Of a stretch of DNA of 64,000 nt, positions 42,480-52,900 are shown piece after piece. The position numbers were made by a program, and so were the translations under genes. Source of the stretch: Armatimonas sp043757465 (GTDB lineage Bacteria > Armatimonadota > Armatimonadia > Armatimonadales > Armatimonadaceae). The stretch lies in assembly GCF_043757465.1 (NCBI RefSeq), contig NZ_JAYVPL010000055.1, forward strand, positions 1 through 64,000. The letters run 5' to 3'. Within the stretch, counting starts at the first letter, position 1; each line of letters opens with the position of its first letter. The notes below the pieces were generated by a model, which was not told the origin of the DNA, ran no database searches, and was given only the letters and a program-made list of their open reading frames with translations.

Positions 42480-43576
42480 CGCAGAAGCGAATCGTGGTCA
42501 AGCTGGGAACCTCTACCCTAACAGGCGGAGGAACACAGCTCTCACGACGGGCGATGCTAGGCATTGCAGCCCAGACAGCGGAGCTTCTGGAGGAGGGCCA
42601 CCAGGTCACGCTCGTCTCCTCCGGGGCGATGGCGGCGGGTCGCGAGGCACTTGGTTTTACAAAACTCCCCCCGCACCTCGCGGGCAAGCAGATGCTAGCC
42701 GCAATCGGACAGCCCCGACTCATGCAGCTCTGGGCGGAGCTCTTTGGCATCTACGAGCGGACGGTGGGCCAGGTGCTTCTCACACGCGGCGATCTGTCGC
42801 GCCGCAGTGGCTACCTCAACGCTCGTGACGCGCTCGATGCCCTGCTCGCCGCCGGTGTCGTGCCCGTTATCAACGAGAATGATACGGTCGCCACGGACGA
42901 GATCCGGGTCGGGGATAACGACAATCTCTCAGCTCTAGTGGCTAATCTCCTCGATGCGGACCTACTGGTGATCCTCTCGGACATCTCCGGGCTCTACACG
43001 TCCGACCCGCGCAGTGCACCTGATGCCCGGCTTCTCTCCGTGGTTGAGCGCCTTGATGAGAGCCACTTTGCGATGGCGGGCGGGAGTGGCACCACGCTGG
43101 GAACCGGGGGAATGTTTACCAAACTCCAGGCGGCGCAGCTTGCGGGCCAGAGCGGTACCACCACGATTATCGCCCCCGGCAGCGATGCCACGATCCTACA
43201 GCGCCTAGTGGCGGGCGAACCTCTAGGAACCACAATCCTGCCGTCGGCGACCCGACGGGAGAGCCGCGAGCGCTGGCTCCTGGCGGAGCGCCCTCAGGGC
43301 ACGCTCACGGTGGACACGGGCGCGGTGCGGCGGCTCAAGCAGGGGGGTGCAAGCCTCCTCCCCGTGGGCATCACGCGGCTTGAGGGCACCTTCGAGCGCG
43401 GCGACGCGGTTCAGGTCCTCGGGCCGGGCGGCACCCCAATTGCGATCGGTCTGAGCGCCTACAGCAGGGACGAACTCGCGCACCTGATGGGGTTCTCGTC
43501 GCGCCAGATCCTGCACCGCCTGGGCTATACCTGTGGCGATGAGGCCGTGCACCGCGATAATCTGGTACTGCTATGA
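42476..43576 (+). CDS. proB: Glutamate 5-kinase
   Basis: First step of proline synthesis: phosphorylates glutamate to glutamyl-5-phosphate. 366 residues. The amino-acid-kinase domain starts with VVKLGTSTLTGG and contains LVSSGAMAAGREALG, NENDTVATDE and TGGMFTKLQAAQLA. The C-terminal 90 residues form a PUA domain (GTLTVDTGAVRRLKQGGASLLPVGI). The start is probably TTG 42476, overlapping the LarA stop. The stop overlaps proA as ATGA, giving a proBA unit within the larger operon. Confidence 0.96.
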   Translation: MTQKRIVVKLGTSTLTGGGTQLSRRAMLGIAAQTAELLEEGHQVTLVSSGAMAAGREALGFTKLPPHLAGKQMLAAIGQPRLMQLWAELFGIYERTVGQVLLTRGDLSRRSGYLNARDALDALLAAGVVPVINENDTVATDEIRVGDNDNLSALVANLLDADLLVILSDISGLYTSDPRSAPDARLLSVVERLDESHFAMAGGSGTTLGTGGMFTKLQAAQLAGQSGTTTIIAPGSDATILQRLVAGEPLGTTILPSATRRESRERWLLAERPQGTLTVDTGAVRRLKQGGASLLPVGITRLEGTFERGDAVQVLGPGGTPIAIGLSAYSRDELAHLMGFSSRQILHRLGYTCGDEAVHRDNLVLL

Positions 43577-44760
43577 CCGTTGACTTGAACGCCCTCGGAG
43601 TGGCGGCAAAGGCCGCGTCCCGTGCTCTTGCCCAGAAGACCACCGTCGAGAAAAACGCACTCCTGCTCGCCCTGGCCGATGCGGTAGATGCCAACGCGGA
43701 AGCCATTCTCGCCGCCAACGCCTCGGACCTGGAGGCGGCAAAAGCAAGCGGCACGTCCGACGCGCTTTTAGACCGCCTGATGCTCTCCGAGGCGCGGCTG
43801 ACCGCGATCACCAACGATGTCCGCGCCGTCGCCACGCTCCCTGATCCCGTCGGCGATAGTTTTAACGAAAAAGTGCTCCCAAGTGGCCTGAAACTCCATC
43901 AGCGGCGCGTTCCGCTGGGCGTGCTGGGCGTGATCTACGAAGCGCGGCCCAATGTGACAGTAGATATTGCGAGCCTGGCGCTCAAGACCGGCAATGCCGT
44001 GATACTGCGCGGCGGCTCGGAGACCCTGCGAACCAACAGGGCACTGGTTGCCGCTATGCAGAGCGTGCTGCCCGCACACGCCGTCCAGCTTATCGCCAGC
44101 CCAGATCGCACCCTAGTAAGCGAGCTTTTGCAACTGCACCAGTACGTGGACATGATTATTCCGCGCGGCGGCGCGGGACTCCACGACTTCTGCCGCAAGA
44201 ATAGCACGATTCCCGTGATTATCGGCGGTATCGGTGTCTGCCATTTATTCGTGGATGAGAGCGCGAACCAGGAGAAAGCCCTCCTCGTGATCGTCAATGC
44301 CAAGTGCCGCCGCCCCAGTGTCTGCAACTCACTGGACACGCTTCTGGTTCACGAGGCCATTGCCGCAGAGTTCTTGCCTAAAGTTCATGCCGCGTTGGAG
44401 CCGCTCGGGGTGCGCTTTGTGGACGACGAGTTCGATACCGAGTGGATGAGCCTGACACTGGGAATAAAAGTAGTCTCTGGCCTCGACGAGGCCATCGCCC
44501 ATATCCAAACGCACTCATCACAGCACACCGACGGCATCCTCACGCAGAACGACGGTAACGCAGCCCAATTTATCGCGGAGATAGACTCCGCCGCCGTCTT
44601 TGTGAACTGCTCAACGGGCTTCAACGACGGCGGGCAGTTCGGCCTCGGGGCGGAAGTCGCTATCTCCACCCAGAAGCTCCACGCACGCGGCCCGATGGGC
44701 CTGGAAGCCCTCACCACCTACAAGTGGGTCGGCAGCGGCGACTATCTGCTCCGAAAGTGA
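43573..44760 (+). CDS. proA: Gamma-glutamyl phosphate reductase
   Basis: Second step of proline synthesis: reduces glutamyl-5-phosphate to glutamate-5-semialdehyde with NADPH. 395 residues, slightly short for the family (about 415). The catalytic Cys is in RRPSVCNSLDTLL. Other conserved blocks are PLGVLGVIYEARPNVTVDIASL, GNAVILRGGSE, IPRGGAGLHDFC and the C-terminal AVFVNCSTGFNDGGQFGLGAEVAISTQKLHARGPMGLEALT. ATG 43573 overlaps the proB stop. Ends 15 bases before purB, which has its own TAAAAT. Confidence 0.97.
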   Translation: MTVDLNALGVAAKAASRALAQKTTVEKNALLLALADAVDANAEAILAANASDLEAAKASGTSDALLDRLMLSEARLTAITNDVRAVATLPDPVGDSFNEKVLPSGLKLHQRRVPLGVLGVIYEARPNVTVDIASLALKTGNAVILRGGSETLRTNRALVAAMQSVLPAHAVQLIASPDRTLVSELLQLHQYVDMIIPRGGAGLHDFCRKNSTIPVIIGGIGVCHLFVDESANQEKALLVIVNAKCRRPSVCNSLDTLLVHEAIAAEFLPKVHAALEPLGVRFVDDEFDTEWMSLTLGIKVVSGLDEAIAHIQTHSSQHTDGILTQNDGNAAQFIAEIDSAAVFVNCSTGFNDGGQFGLGAEVAISTQKLHARGPMGLEALTTYKWVGSGDYLLRK

Positions 44761-44766
44761 TAAAAT
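44761..44766 (+). promoter_or_regulatory. -10-like TAAAAT before purB
   Basis: TAAAAT directly after the proA stop and nine bases before ATG 44776; no clear -35. Confidence 0.4.
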
Positions 44767-44775
44767 CGGAGCGTT

Positions 44776-46137
44776 ATGTCCCTAACCTCCATCTCCCCGC
44801 TCGATGGGCGCTACGCCGCCCAGACCCGCCCCCTCGCCGATTTCGTCTCCGAGTTCGCGCTGATCAAGTACCGTGTGACGGTCGAGATTCGCTGGCTGAT
44901 TCAGCTCTCCAAAGAGCCTGAGATTACCGATGTCCGGGCATTCACGACGGCAGAAATTGCCTTGCTGGAGAATCTCATCCAAAGCTTCTCCGTGGATGAT
45001 GCGACTCTGGTAAAAGATATCGAGCGCACTACCAACCACGATGTAAAAGCCGTGGAGTACTTCCTCAAGGAGCGCCTGCAAGGCAGCAGTCTGGCCGATG
45101 TTCTGGAGTGGGTGCATTTTGCGTGTACATCGGAGGATATCAATAATCTTTCCCATGCCCTGATGCTCAAGAATGGCCTGGAGCAGGTGCTGCTTCCCAA
45201 GATCCACGAGCTGATCGAGACCATCGCCGATTTTGCACGCCCCTACGCCGCGACCCCCCTGCTCTCACGTACCCACGGCCAGCCCGCGTCGCCGAGCACG
45301 CTGGGCAAAGAACTGGCCGTCTTTGTGCACCGCTGGCGGCGTCAGGAAAAGCAGCTCGCAGCGCAGGAGTACCTCGGCAAGCTCAACGGGGCGGTGGGCT
45401 GCTTCAACGCCCATCTCTGCGCCTACCCAAGCGCCGACTGGCCCGCGCTGGCTCAACGTTTTGTGGAGAGCCTCGGCCTGGTCTACAACCCCCTCACCAC
45501 ACAGATCGAGTCGCACGACTACATGGCCGAGCTGTTTCATACGCTCACGCGCTTCAATACTATATTGCTGGACTTTGACCGGGATGTCTGGACCTATATC
45601 GCCCTGGGTGTCTTTCTGCAAAAGGCTGTCAAGGGGGAAGTGGGCTCGTCTACGATGCCCCATAAAGTCAATCCGATTGATTTTGAGAACTCCGAGGCCA
45701 ATGTGGGAATCGCCAATGCGCTCTTTGAGCACCTAGCCAGCAAGCTCGCCGTCTCCCGGCTCCAGCGCGATCTCTCCGACTCGTCGGCGATTCGCAGCAT
45801 GGGCACGGGGCTGGCGCACACACTAATCGCGATCACGGCGACACTGCGCGGCCTGCGCAAGCTCTCCGTGGACGAGGCGCGTCTTGCTGCCGACCTGAAT
45901 GCCAACTGGGAAGTGCTGGCCGAGCCCATCCAGACCGTCATGCGAAAAGCAGGGCTACCCAATCCCTACGAGCGTCTCAAAGAGCTCACCCGGGGCGCAA
46001 GGATCACTCCAGAGGGCCTCGCCGCGTTTGTGGAGAGCCTGGAGCTCCCCGACGCGGACAAAAAACGCCTGGCCGCACTCACCCCCGGCACCTACATTGG
46101 GGTGGCGGAAAAACTTGCAAAGGAAACTCTAGGATGA
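44776..46137 (+). CDS. purB: Adenylosuccinate lyase
   Basis: Splits SAICAR and adenylosuccinate to release fumarate in purine synthesis. 453 residues. The fumarase/aspartase superfamily signature is GSSTMPHKVNPIDFENSE, with the catalytic Ser loop. The N terminus (SLTSISPLDGRYAAQTRPLADFVSEFALIKYRV) is of the bacterial E. coli-like PurB class. Other active-site blocks are TNHDVKAVEYFLKE, HFACTSEDINNLSHAL and LSRTHGQPASPST. Its stop overlaps the following GH116 gene, so that glucosidase is read through from the same message. Confidence 0.96.
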   Translation: MSLTSISPLDGRYAAQTRPLADFVSEFALIKYRVTVEIRWLIQLSKEPEITDVRAFTTAEIALLENLIQSFSVDDATLVKDIERTTNHDVKAVEYFLKERLQGSSLADVLEWVHFACTSEDINNLSHALMLKNGLEQVLLPKIHELIETIADFARPYAATPLLSRTHGQPASPSTLGKELAVFVHRWRRQEKQLAAQEYLGKLNGAVGCFNAHLCAYPSADWPALAQRFVESLGLVYNPLTTQIESHDYMAELFHTLTRFNTILLDFDRDVWTYIALGVFLQKAVKGEVGSSTMPHKVNPIDFENSEANVGIANALFEHLASKLAVSRLQRDLSDSSAIRSMGTGLAHTLIAITATLRGLRKLSVDEARLAADLNANWEVLAEPIQTVMRKAGLPNPYERLKELTRGARITPEGLAAFVESLELPDADKKRLAALTPGTYIGVAEKLAKETLG

Positions 46138-48629
46138 TCTACGAAGGAGCGAAGCTGCTCCAAATTGCCATGCCGATGGGTGGGATCGGGGCGGGCACGG
46201 TCTGCCTGAACGGCCACGGCGGCCTACAGGACTTCTCGATCCGCCATAAGCCGACGATCACCGCCCTCCCTGACGGCCACGGCTACTACGACGGTGCATT
46301 TGCCCTGCTGCATATCAAGGGCGAAAAACCTATCACGCGCCTCGTCGAGGGGCCGCTTCCGCCTGAGAAACTCTACGACCAGGGCCTCCAGGCGCAGGGC
46401 TATAGAAAAGGTGGCCACGAAGGCATGCCGCGCTTTGCGGAGTGCTCTTTCGAGAGCCGTTACCCGTTTGGCACCGTCAAGCTCTCAGACCCAAAAATTC
46501 CCGTCACTGTCGAGCTCACCGGCTGGAGTCCACTAGTTCCGGGTGATGAAAAAGCCTCGGGGATTCCGGCAGTCCTTCTCGAATACCGCCTGACCAATAC
46601 CAGCGACAAGCCTATTTCGGCAGAACTCTCTTTTCACTGGGCACACCCCGTGCAGGGCAAGAGTGGCGAAAAAGGCACGCGGAACCGGCTCCTCAAAAAC
46701 GGCCAAGGTGCCTACTTCACCAACACGGATGATCCCGCAAGCGAGACTTTTGGAAGTGCTGCGCTGATGATATTGGATAAGCCTGTTTGTTGTAAAGCGA
46801 TGTGGCTTCGTGGCGGCTGGTTCGACTCGCTCTCGGCGCTCTGGCGAGAAGTGGAGTCAGGACAGTTCAAACAGAACGATGGTAGCGCCAGCGAGCGCGG
46901 CTTGGAGGGACGCAATGGTGGCTCTATCCTGGTGGACCTGGAGCTGGCACCAGGCGAGATAGGAGCTTTCTCGGTTGCTCTTGTCTGGCACTTCCCCAAT
47001 GTCGGGTGGGGCATGGGAGGCACTGAAAAACAATGGAAGCCGTGGTACGCAACGCAGTGGAGCGATGCTGAAACAGTTGCGCAGTACCTTGCGGAACATG
47101 AGCATACACTCTCGCGGCGAACGCTAAATTTTGCCGATGCACTCCATAGCTCCACACTTCCCCCCACGGTTATAGATGCCATTGCATCGAATCTCGCCAT
47201 TCTAAAATCACCGACAGTGCTGCGGCAGGCGAGCGGCAATCTCTGGGGCTGGGAGGGCTGTTTCACCCAGAGCGGCTGTTGCCACGGCACCTGCACCCAT
47301 GTCTGGAACTACGCTCAGGCGCTGCCGCATCTTTTTCCGGCGCTGGAGCGGACACTTCGGGAGCAAGAATACCTGCGTTCGATGGACGGACGGGGGCATG
47401 TCAACTTCCGCGCCGCTCTCCCCGATGCCCCCACAAGCCACGACTACCACGCCGCATCGGATGGCCAGCTCGGCGGCATTCTCAAGCTCTGGCGCGAGTG
47501 GCAGATCTCCGGCGACACGGAGTGGCTGGCACGGCTCTATCCCCTCGCCAAGTGTAGCCTCGACTTCTGCATAGCGGCCTGGGACCCGCAGCGGCGTGGG
47601 GTATTAACCGAGCCGCACCACAACACCTACGATATTGAGTTCTGGGGCGCGGAGGGGATGTGCACCAGCATCTACCTTGGAGCCCTCAGCGCCCTGGCCG
47701 AGCTCGCCAACGCACTCCAAAAGCCCGACGACGCCAGTGGCTACCAGGCGCTGGCTCAGAGCGGCGCGGCGTTTCTGGACGCCGAACTCTTCAACGGCGA
47801 GTTTTACCCACAAACTGTCCAGTGGGAGGGCCTGCGCGACACGAGTTTCTCCGAGAGCCTGACACCGTTTGAGGACGGCGACGAGTGGGGCGATCTCTTA
47901 AAGCGCGAGGGGCCGAAGTACCAATACGGCACCGGCTGCCTCTCGGATGGTGTGATCGGCGCGTGGATGGCGAGCCTCTACGGCGTCGAGACGCCGCTCC
48001 GCAAAGAAAATATCGCCTCGCACCTCAAGGCGGTTTTCGCGCACAACTTCAAGCCCGATCTTTTTGAGCACGCTTGCCTCCAGCGCCCCAGCTACGCGCT
48101 GGGCCACGAGGCGGGGTTGCTGCTCTGCACCTGGCCCCACGGCGGAAAGCCCACGCTTCCCTTTGTCTACTCCGATGAGGTCTGGACGGGCATTGAGTAC
48201 CAAGTGGCGTCCCACTGCATTCTGGAAGGCCTGGCTGAGGAAGGCTTGCAAATCGTCGAAGCCGTCCGCAGCCGCTACGAAGGGCATGTCCGCAACCCCT
48301 TCAACGAGTACGAGTGCGGCAGCTATTACGCACGCGCCATGGCGAGCTACGCTTTGCTCCAAGCCTGCACGGGCTTTCGCTACTCCGCCGTCACCAAGAC
48401 CCTGGAATTCGGCCCACGTATTCCCGTCGAAGGCGTATTCAAGAGCTTCTTCGCCGCCGCCACAGGCTTTGGCACCATCACACTCAACAAGAGCACGCTT
48501 ACAGTAACAATGGCCGAAGGCGAACTAGAAATAAACCAGACGCTCCTCTACCATAAACAAATCGGCTCCGGCACCGCGCGCATCGGACAGCCTCTTATCT
48601 TCCCCGTCCGCGAGGACGACCAGCGCTAG
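46134..48629 (+). CDS. GH116-like beta-glucosidase (GBA2-type)
   Basis: An 831-residue enzyme of the GBA2/GH116 type that hydrolyses beta-glucosides or glucosylceramide-like glycans. The N-terminal beta domain (about 1-310) starts MPMGGIGAGTVCLNG. The helical barrel has THVWNYAQALPHLFPALERTLR, the probable nucleophile Glu in HNTYDIEFWG and the acid/base Asp in GCLSDGVIGAW, as in characterised GH116 enzymes. No signal peptide is visible, so it is probably cytosolic. ATG 46134 overlaps the purB stop. A dehydrogenase gene follows 50 bases downstream, perhaps acting on the released product. Confidence 0.85.
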   Translation: MIYEGAKLLQIAMPMGGIGAGTVCLNGHGGLQDFSIRHKPTITALPDGHGYYDGAFALLHIKGEKPITRLVEGPLPPEKLYDQGLQAQGYRKGGHEGMPRFAECSFESRYPFGTVKLSDPKIPVTVELTGWSPLVPGDEKASGIPAVLLEYRLTNTSDKPISAELSFHWAHPVQGKSGEKGTRNRLLKNGQGAYFTNTDDPASETFGSAALMILDKPVCCKAMWLRGGWFDSLSALWREVESGQFKQNDGSASERGLEGRNGGSILVDLELAPGEIGAFSVALVWHFPNVGWGMGGTEKQWKPWYATQWSDAETVAQYLAEHEHTLSRRTLNFADALHSSTLPPTVIDAIASNLAILKSPTVLRQASGNLWGWEGCFTQSGCCHGTCTHVWNYAQALPHLFPALERTLREQEYLRSMDGRGHVNFRAALPDAPTSHDYHAASDGQLGGILKLWREWQISGDTEWLARLYPLAKCSLDFCIAAWDPQRRGVLTEPHHNTYDIEFWGAEGMCTSIYLGALSALAELANALQKPDDASGYQALAQSGAAFLDAELFNGEFYPQTVQWEGLRDTSFSESLTPFEDGDEWGDLLKREGPKYQYGTGCLSDGVIGAWMASLYGVETPLRKENIASHLKAVFAHNFKPDLFEHACLQRPSYALGHEAGLLLCTWPHGGKPTLPFVYSDEVWTGIEYQVASHCILEGLAEEGLQIVEAVRSRYEGHVRNPFNEYECGSYYARAMASYALLQACTGFRYSAVTKTLEFGPRIPVEGVFKSFFAAATGFGTITLNKSTLTVTMAEGELEINQTLLYHKQIGSGTARIGQPLIFPVREDDQR

Positions 48630-48679
48630 CCCTCAGCGAGAGTAACTTGTTGCCTCGAACCAAAATCCAAGGAAATCAA

Positions 48680-49732
48680 ATGCCAAGAAGAATTGTCACC
48701 GAGGACGGATCGCGCTTCTGGATTACGCAGTACGAGCTGCCGATTCTGGAAGCCAACGAAGTGCAAATCAAAGTGCAGCTCGCCGCGCCCAAGCATGGCA
48801 CGGAGGCGCAGTTGATCCTGGGCAATGCTTTTAGCACCAAGCAATGGAACCCGGAGATGCGGCTCTTTCTGCCACGCCCGGAAACACAAGAAACGCCGTC
48901 TGCTACTCCCCTTACTCCGCGCGGGATCGGCAATATGATTGTCGGCGAAGTGATAGAAACCGGCTCCGACGTGACGCGTTTTACAGTTGGAGACCGTGTT
49001 TTCGGCTACGGCCAGGTGCGTGAGCTGCTGAATATCCCCGAGGACAAGCTCTATCCACTGGGCGCACTCACGGAGTCTGACGCGGTCTGCTGTGACCCGG
49101 CGCATGTCGCCTTTGTAGCGGTGCGCGATGGCAATATTCGAGTGGGTGATGATGTGGCGGTCTTTGGGCTGGGAGCGATCGGGCTACTCGCGGTGCAGAT
49201 CGCCAGGGCAGGAGGGGCGCGTCGTGTCTTTGCGATAGATCCTCTCGCGCTCCGTCGGGAGCACGCCTTGGCCCACGGTGCTACCGAGGTTTTCGATCCC
49301 CTCACTTGCGACGCGGCGCTTCAGATCAAGCTCGGCACGGAGAAGCTCGGCGTGGACGTTTCTATCGAGACATCGGGCAACGGCAAGGCGCTCAACGATG
49401 CGATTCGCTGTGTGCGGCAGTGCGGCATAGTGGTTCATGTGCCGTGGGGTCCCAAAGACGCCAGCGCGCTAAAACTAGGCGAGGAGTTTCACCACAACCG
49501 TCCGACCATTGTCGGAAGCCAAGCCTGGGTCGGCTGGGGCAATGCGGATCGCTCCCACCCGCTCTGGGATCACGAGCGCGCCTACGCAGCCACGATCCAG
49601 CTTTTTAGAGATCGCAAGCTCACCGGCGAGGGAATTGTCACCCCGATTGTTGCCTTCGAAGATGCCCCAGAGATTCTGCCGACGATCTTCACCGCCCCTG
49701 AAAAATCCATCAAGATCGGCGTTCGTCTCTAA
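48680..49732 (+). CDS. Zinc-type medium-chain alcohol/polyol dehydrogenase-like protein
   Basis: About 350 residues of the medium-chain dehydrogenase superfamily. The N-terminal domain is GroES-like; its zinc-ligand region (AAPKHGTEAQL) departs from the standard GHE. The nucleotide-binding fold is AVFGLGAIGLLAVQIARAGGARRVFAID, with the GxGxxG motif and an acidic end, so NAD is favoured. ETSGNGKALNDAIRCVRQCGIVVHVPWG completes the fold. Likely oxidises a sugar or polyol; the substrate is unknown. ATG 48680 has AAGGA seven bases upstream. It ends before a GC-rich hairpin at 49739. Confidence 0.8.
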   Translation: MPRRIVTEDGSRFWITQYELPILEANEVQIKVQLAAPKHGTEAQLILGNAFSTKQWNPEMRLFLPRPETQETPSATPLTPRGIGNMIVGEVIETGSDVTRFTVGDRVFGYGQVRELLNIPEDKLYPLGALTESDAVCCDPAHVAFVAVRDGNIRVGDDVAVFGLGAIGLLAVQIARAGGARRVFAIDPLALRREHALAHGATEVFDPLTCDAALQIKLGTEKLGVDVSIETSGNGKALNDAIRCVRQCGIVVHVPWGPKDASALKLGEEFHHNRPTIVGSQAWVGWGNADRSHPLWDHERAYAATIQLFRDRKLTGEGIVTPIVAFEDAPEILPTIFTAPEKSIKIGVRL

Positions 49733-49738
49733 AAAATG

Positions 49739-49774
49739 GGCGGCGGGTTTCTGCGAGAGGAACACCCCGCCGCC
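49739..49774 (+). terminator. Terminator-like hairpin after the dehydrogenase gene
   Basis: Perfect 9-bp stem ggcggcggg (49739-49747) and cccgccgcc (49766-49774), an 18-nt loop. No T-run follows. Confidence 0.5.
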
Positions 49775-49908
49775 AGTGATCTCACGCTCTCCTCAGTGAA
49801 GACGTCGTTATTTTCCGCCGAACAGTCAGAGTATCTCACGAAGACTGTTACCAGAGGCGTTACCAATGAGGCAGGATTTTCGTTACTCGTGTTGAATTGT
49901 TACGACGC

Positions 49909-52900
49909 ATGGATCTGACACTGCGACTCTTTGGCAGTATGGAGCTACTCTACCAAGATGCCCCCCTCCCCCCTGGGCCACGCCGCCACACAGGGGAGCG
50001 TCTTTTGGGGCTCCTGGCGTTGCGTGGGCCTCAGCCACGTGCACGACTGGCAGCGACACTCTGGCCAGAAGGGGCAGAAGAGAGAAGCCAGTTTTATCTG
50101 CGCCGCACGTTGATGGAGCTACGGCAACGTCTGGGTGAGGCAGCCTCGACGCTCGCGGAATCCTCTGAGAGTCCTCGGAGCCTGAGTCTAAGGCTTCCTC
50201 CCGCGAGCTGCGATCTCTGGCGCTTTGAGCAGGCTCTCAAAGCGGGGGATGATCTCACGGCGGTGAGCCTCTACCGAGGCCCCCTCCTCGATGGCTGGGA
50301 CGACGACTGGGTTCTTACCGCCCGTACCCAGTACCAGCAGCAGTTTCTTGGCGCACTAGAACGGCTTGCAATGCGGGCACAGACCTCGCAAGAAGCGATT
50401 GCCCAGCTCCAGCGACTTGTCGCACTGGATCCCACCCGCGAGTCCGCCTGGCGTGCTCTGATGCAAGCACTGGCAGACCAAGGAGACCCCGCCGCTCTGG
50501 TACAAGCCTACCGTGAGCTGCGCGTCTGGCTACGCCGCGAGGTACGTCTGGAACCCTCACCCGAAACTCTGGCCTGCTACCAGCGGCTGCGCTCGGAGGC
50601 AAGGCGCAAGAGTGTGCCTGCCGTTGCCCCAACACTGGGCACCCTGCCCTACCGCTTACCTCTGTCTCCGACCCCGCTTGTCGGACGGGAGACAGCACTC
50701 TCAGAAATCCACACCCGTCTGGAAGCAACCCGTCTCCTCACTCTAGTGGGGATGGGGGGTGTGGGTAAGACCCGCCTTGCACTGGCAACCCTAGAGGCTC
50801 GCCAGCTCGATCCCAAGTTTACCGATGGCGTTGCTTGGATCGAGCTAGCGGGCCTCAGCGATCCTGCGCTTCTTTGCACCCGTGTGGCAAGTAGCCTGGG
50901 CATCCCAGAAACAACCGAGCTGACACAGGCCATCGGCCAGCGCCACATGCTCCTCGGGCTGGACAACTGTGAACACCTCCTCGATGCCGTCGCAAACCTG
51001 GTAGACACGCTCCTGAGCACCTGCCCCAACCTCGTTCTGCTTACCACCAGTCGCGAGCCGCTCGGCTTGGCAAGTGAGGCCCTCTGGCGTGTCCCCACTC
51101 TCTCCAGCACCGCAGCACTTCAGCTCTTTGAGGCCCGTGCTCAAAAAGTGGCCACGACCTGGACCCTCACCGAGAATAACACTTCCCTGGTGCACCAGCT
51201 CTGTACTCGACTGGATGATCTGCCTTTGGCAATCGAGCTGGCCGCCGCACGCATCGCGACCCTCCCCCTTGAGGAGCTTGTCCGGCGCGTGGATGCTCGC
51301 TTCGATCTGCTTACGGGAGGAAATCGCTCCGCCCTTCGTCGGCAGCAGACTCTCCGTGCAACCATGGACTGGAGCTGGGCACTCCTGACTTCTGAGGAAC
51401 AAGAGGCACTGCGCCAGCTTGCCATCTTCCCCAGTCCGTTCTCACTAGAAATCAGCGAGGCGGCATGCCCCGATAGCCTGATCTTGCTTCCCTCTCTCGT
51501 CGAAAAATCACTGATTGCCTTTACCCAGGAGATGGGGCAGTACCGCCTTCTCGAAACGGTACGTGAGTATGTCATGGAGCAGGGCCTAGGCGAATCGGGT
51601 CGCACCGCACGCCAGGGCTACCTGCGCTATGCCTGCCAAAAAGTGGAGAAGGGAGCAAAGAACCACTCATTGCCCTCAGAGCGTCGGCTCTGGTACGATA
51701 CCCTAGAAGCGACCTATGATAATCTCCGGCTGGCCCTGGAAAATGCCCTGGAAACCTCGCTCTCACAAGCCCTCCACCTCGCCGCGAATCTCTGGCCGTT
51801 CTGGTGGGAACGGGGCTACTGGCATGAAGGCCTTCGCACTCTGCAAGCCGTTTTAGAGACCAACGCGGACAAGAAACTCGAGCTATGGGTTCGTGCGCAG
51901 CTGGGAGCAGGGGTACTCTCCTACGAAACAGGCAAATACACCGAGGCACATCAGTATCTAACGGAAGCGCATAAACTCGCTCGGCTTACCAACGATCCCT
52001 GGACAGAGGGGGAAGCCCTACGAATACAGGGGCTGGTGCGCTGGAATGAGGGACACCCCGAGGAGGCACGCACCCTCTATCACCAAAGCCAGACGTGCTT
52101 CCAGCAGAGTGGGAATGTAGCTGGCCAAGCGGGTGTTCTAGCCAGCCTAGGGCACCTGACCTGGAACCTAGGGAATCTTGAGCAGTCAATGGAGTACAAC
52201 CTCCAGAGCCGTAGTCTGTACCAATCTTTGGGGGATGAAGTCGGACTAGCGGAGACAAGCGCCCAGCTCGGCCTGATCGCTCGCAGCCAGAGTGACTACA
52301 AACGCGCACGGACTTTTTTCGAAGAGGCACTGACGCTTCGGCGAAAACTCGGGCTCCGCAGCGGGATCGTCACCGTACTGCACCACCTGGGTGTTCTGGC
52401 CTACCTGGAGCACCGCTACGACGATGCACAGACGCGTCTTCACGAGAGCGTCTCTCTCTGGCGTGTGCTCGGCGACCCGGGCTGGCTCGCGCTCTCTCTC
52501 TACTATCTCGGGTTGGTTCAGCGCGCACAACGCACTTGGTCTGAGGCGATTATCTCACTCACCGAGGCCCTGCTCCTACGGCGGCATCAGGGAGCGAAGC
52601 GCTCTATCGCAGGGCTCCAGTATGCACTAGGCACGATCTGGCTCGAACAAGGACGCTACGAAGACGCCCACCTAGCACTCCAAGAAAGTACCCAGCTGCG
52701 TCATGAGATTGGGTTACCAGTCTTCTGTGGAGAAGCGCTGGATGCCCTGGCCTGCCTACACGCACGCCAAGGCGATTTTATCCGCGCAACTGCGCATCTT
52801 GCCTGCGCCGCAGCCCTCCGCAAAGGCCACGAAGAAGTCGAAGAAGAACACCCCTACCGCGACGAAGCCATGACTAAAACGTCAGAGACTCTCTCTGCCG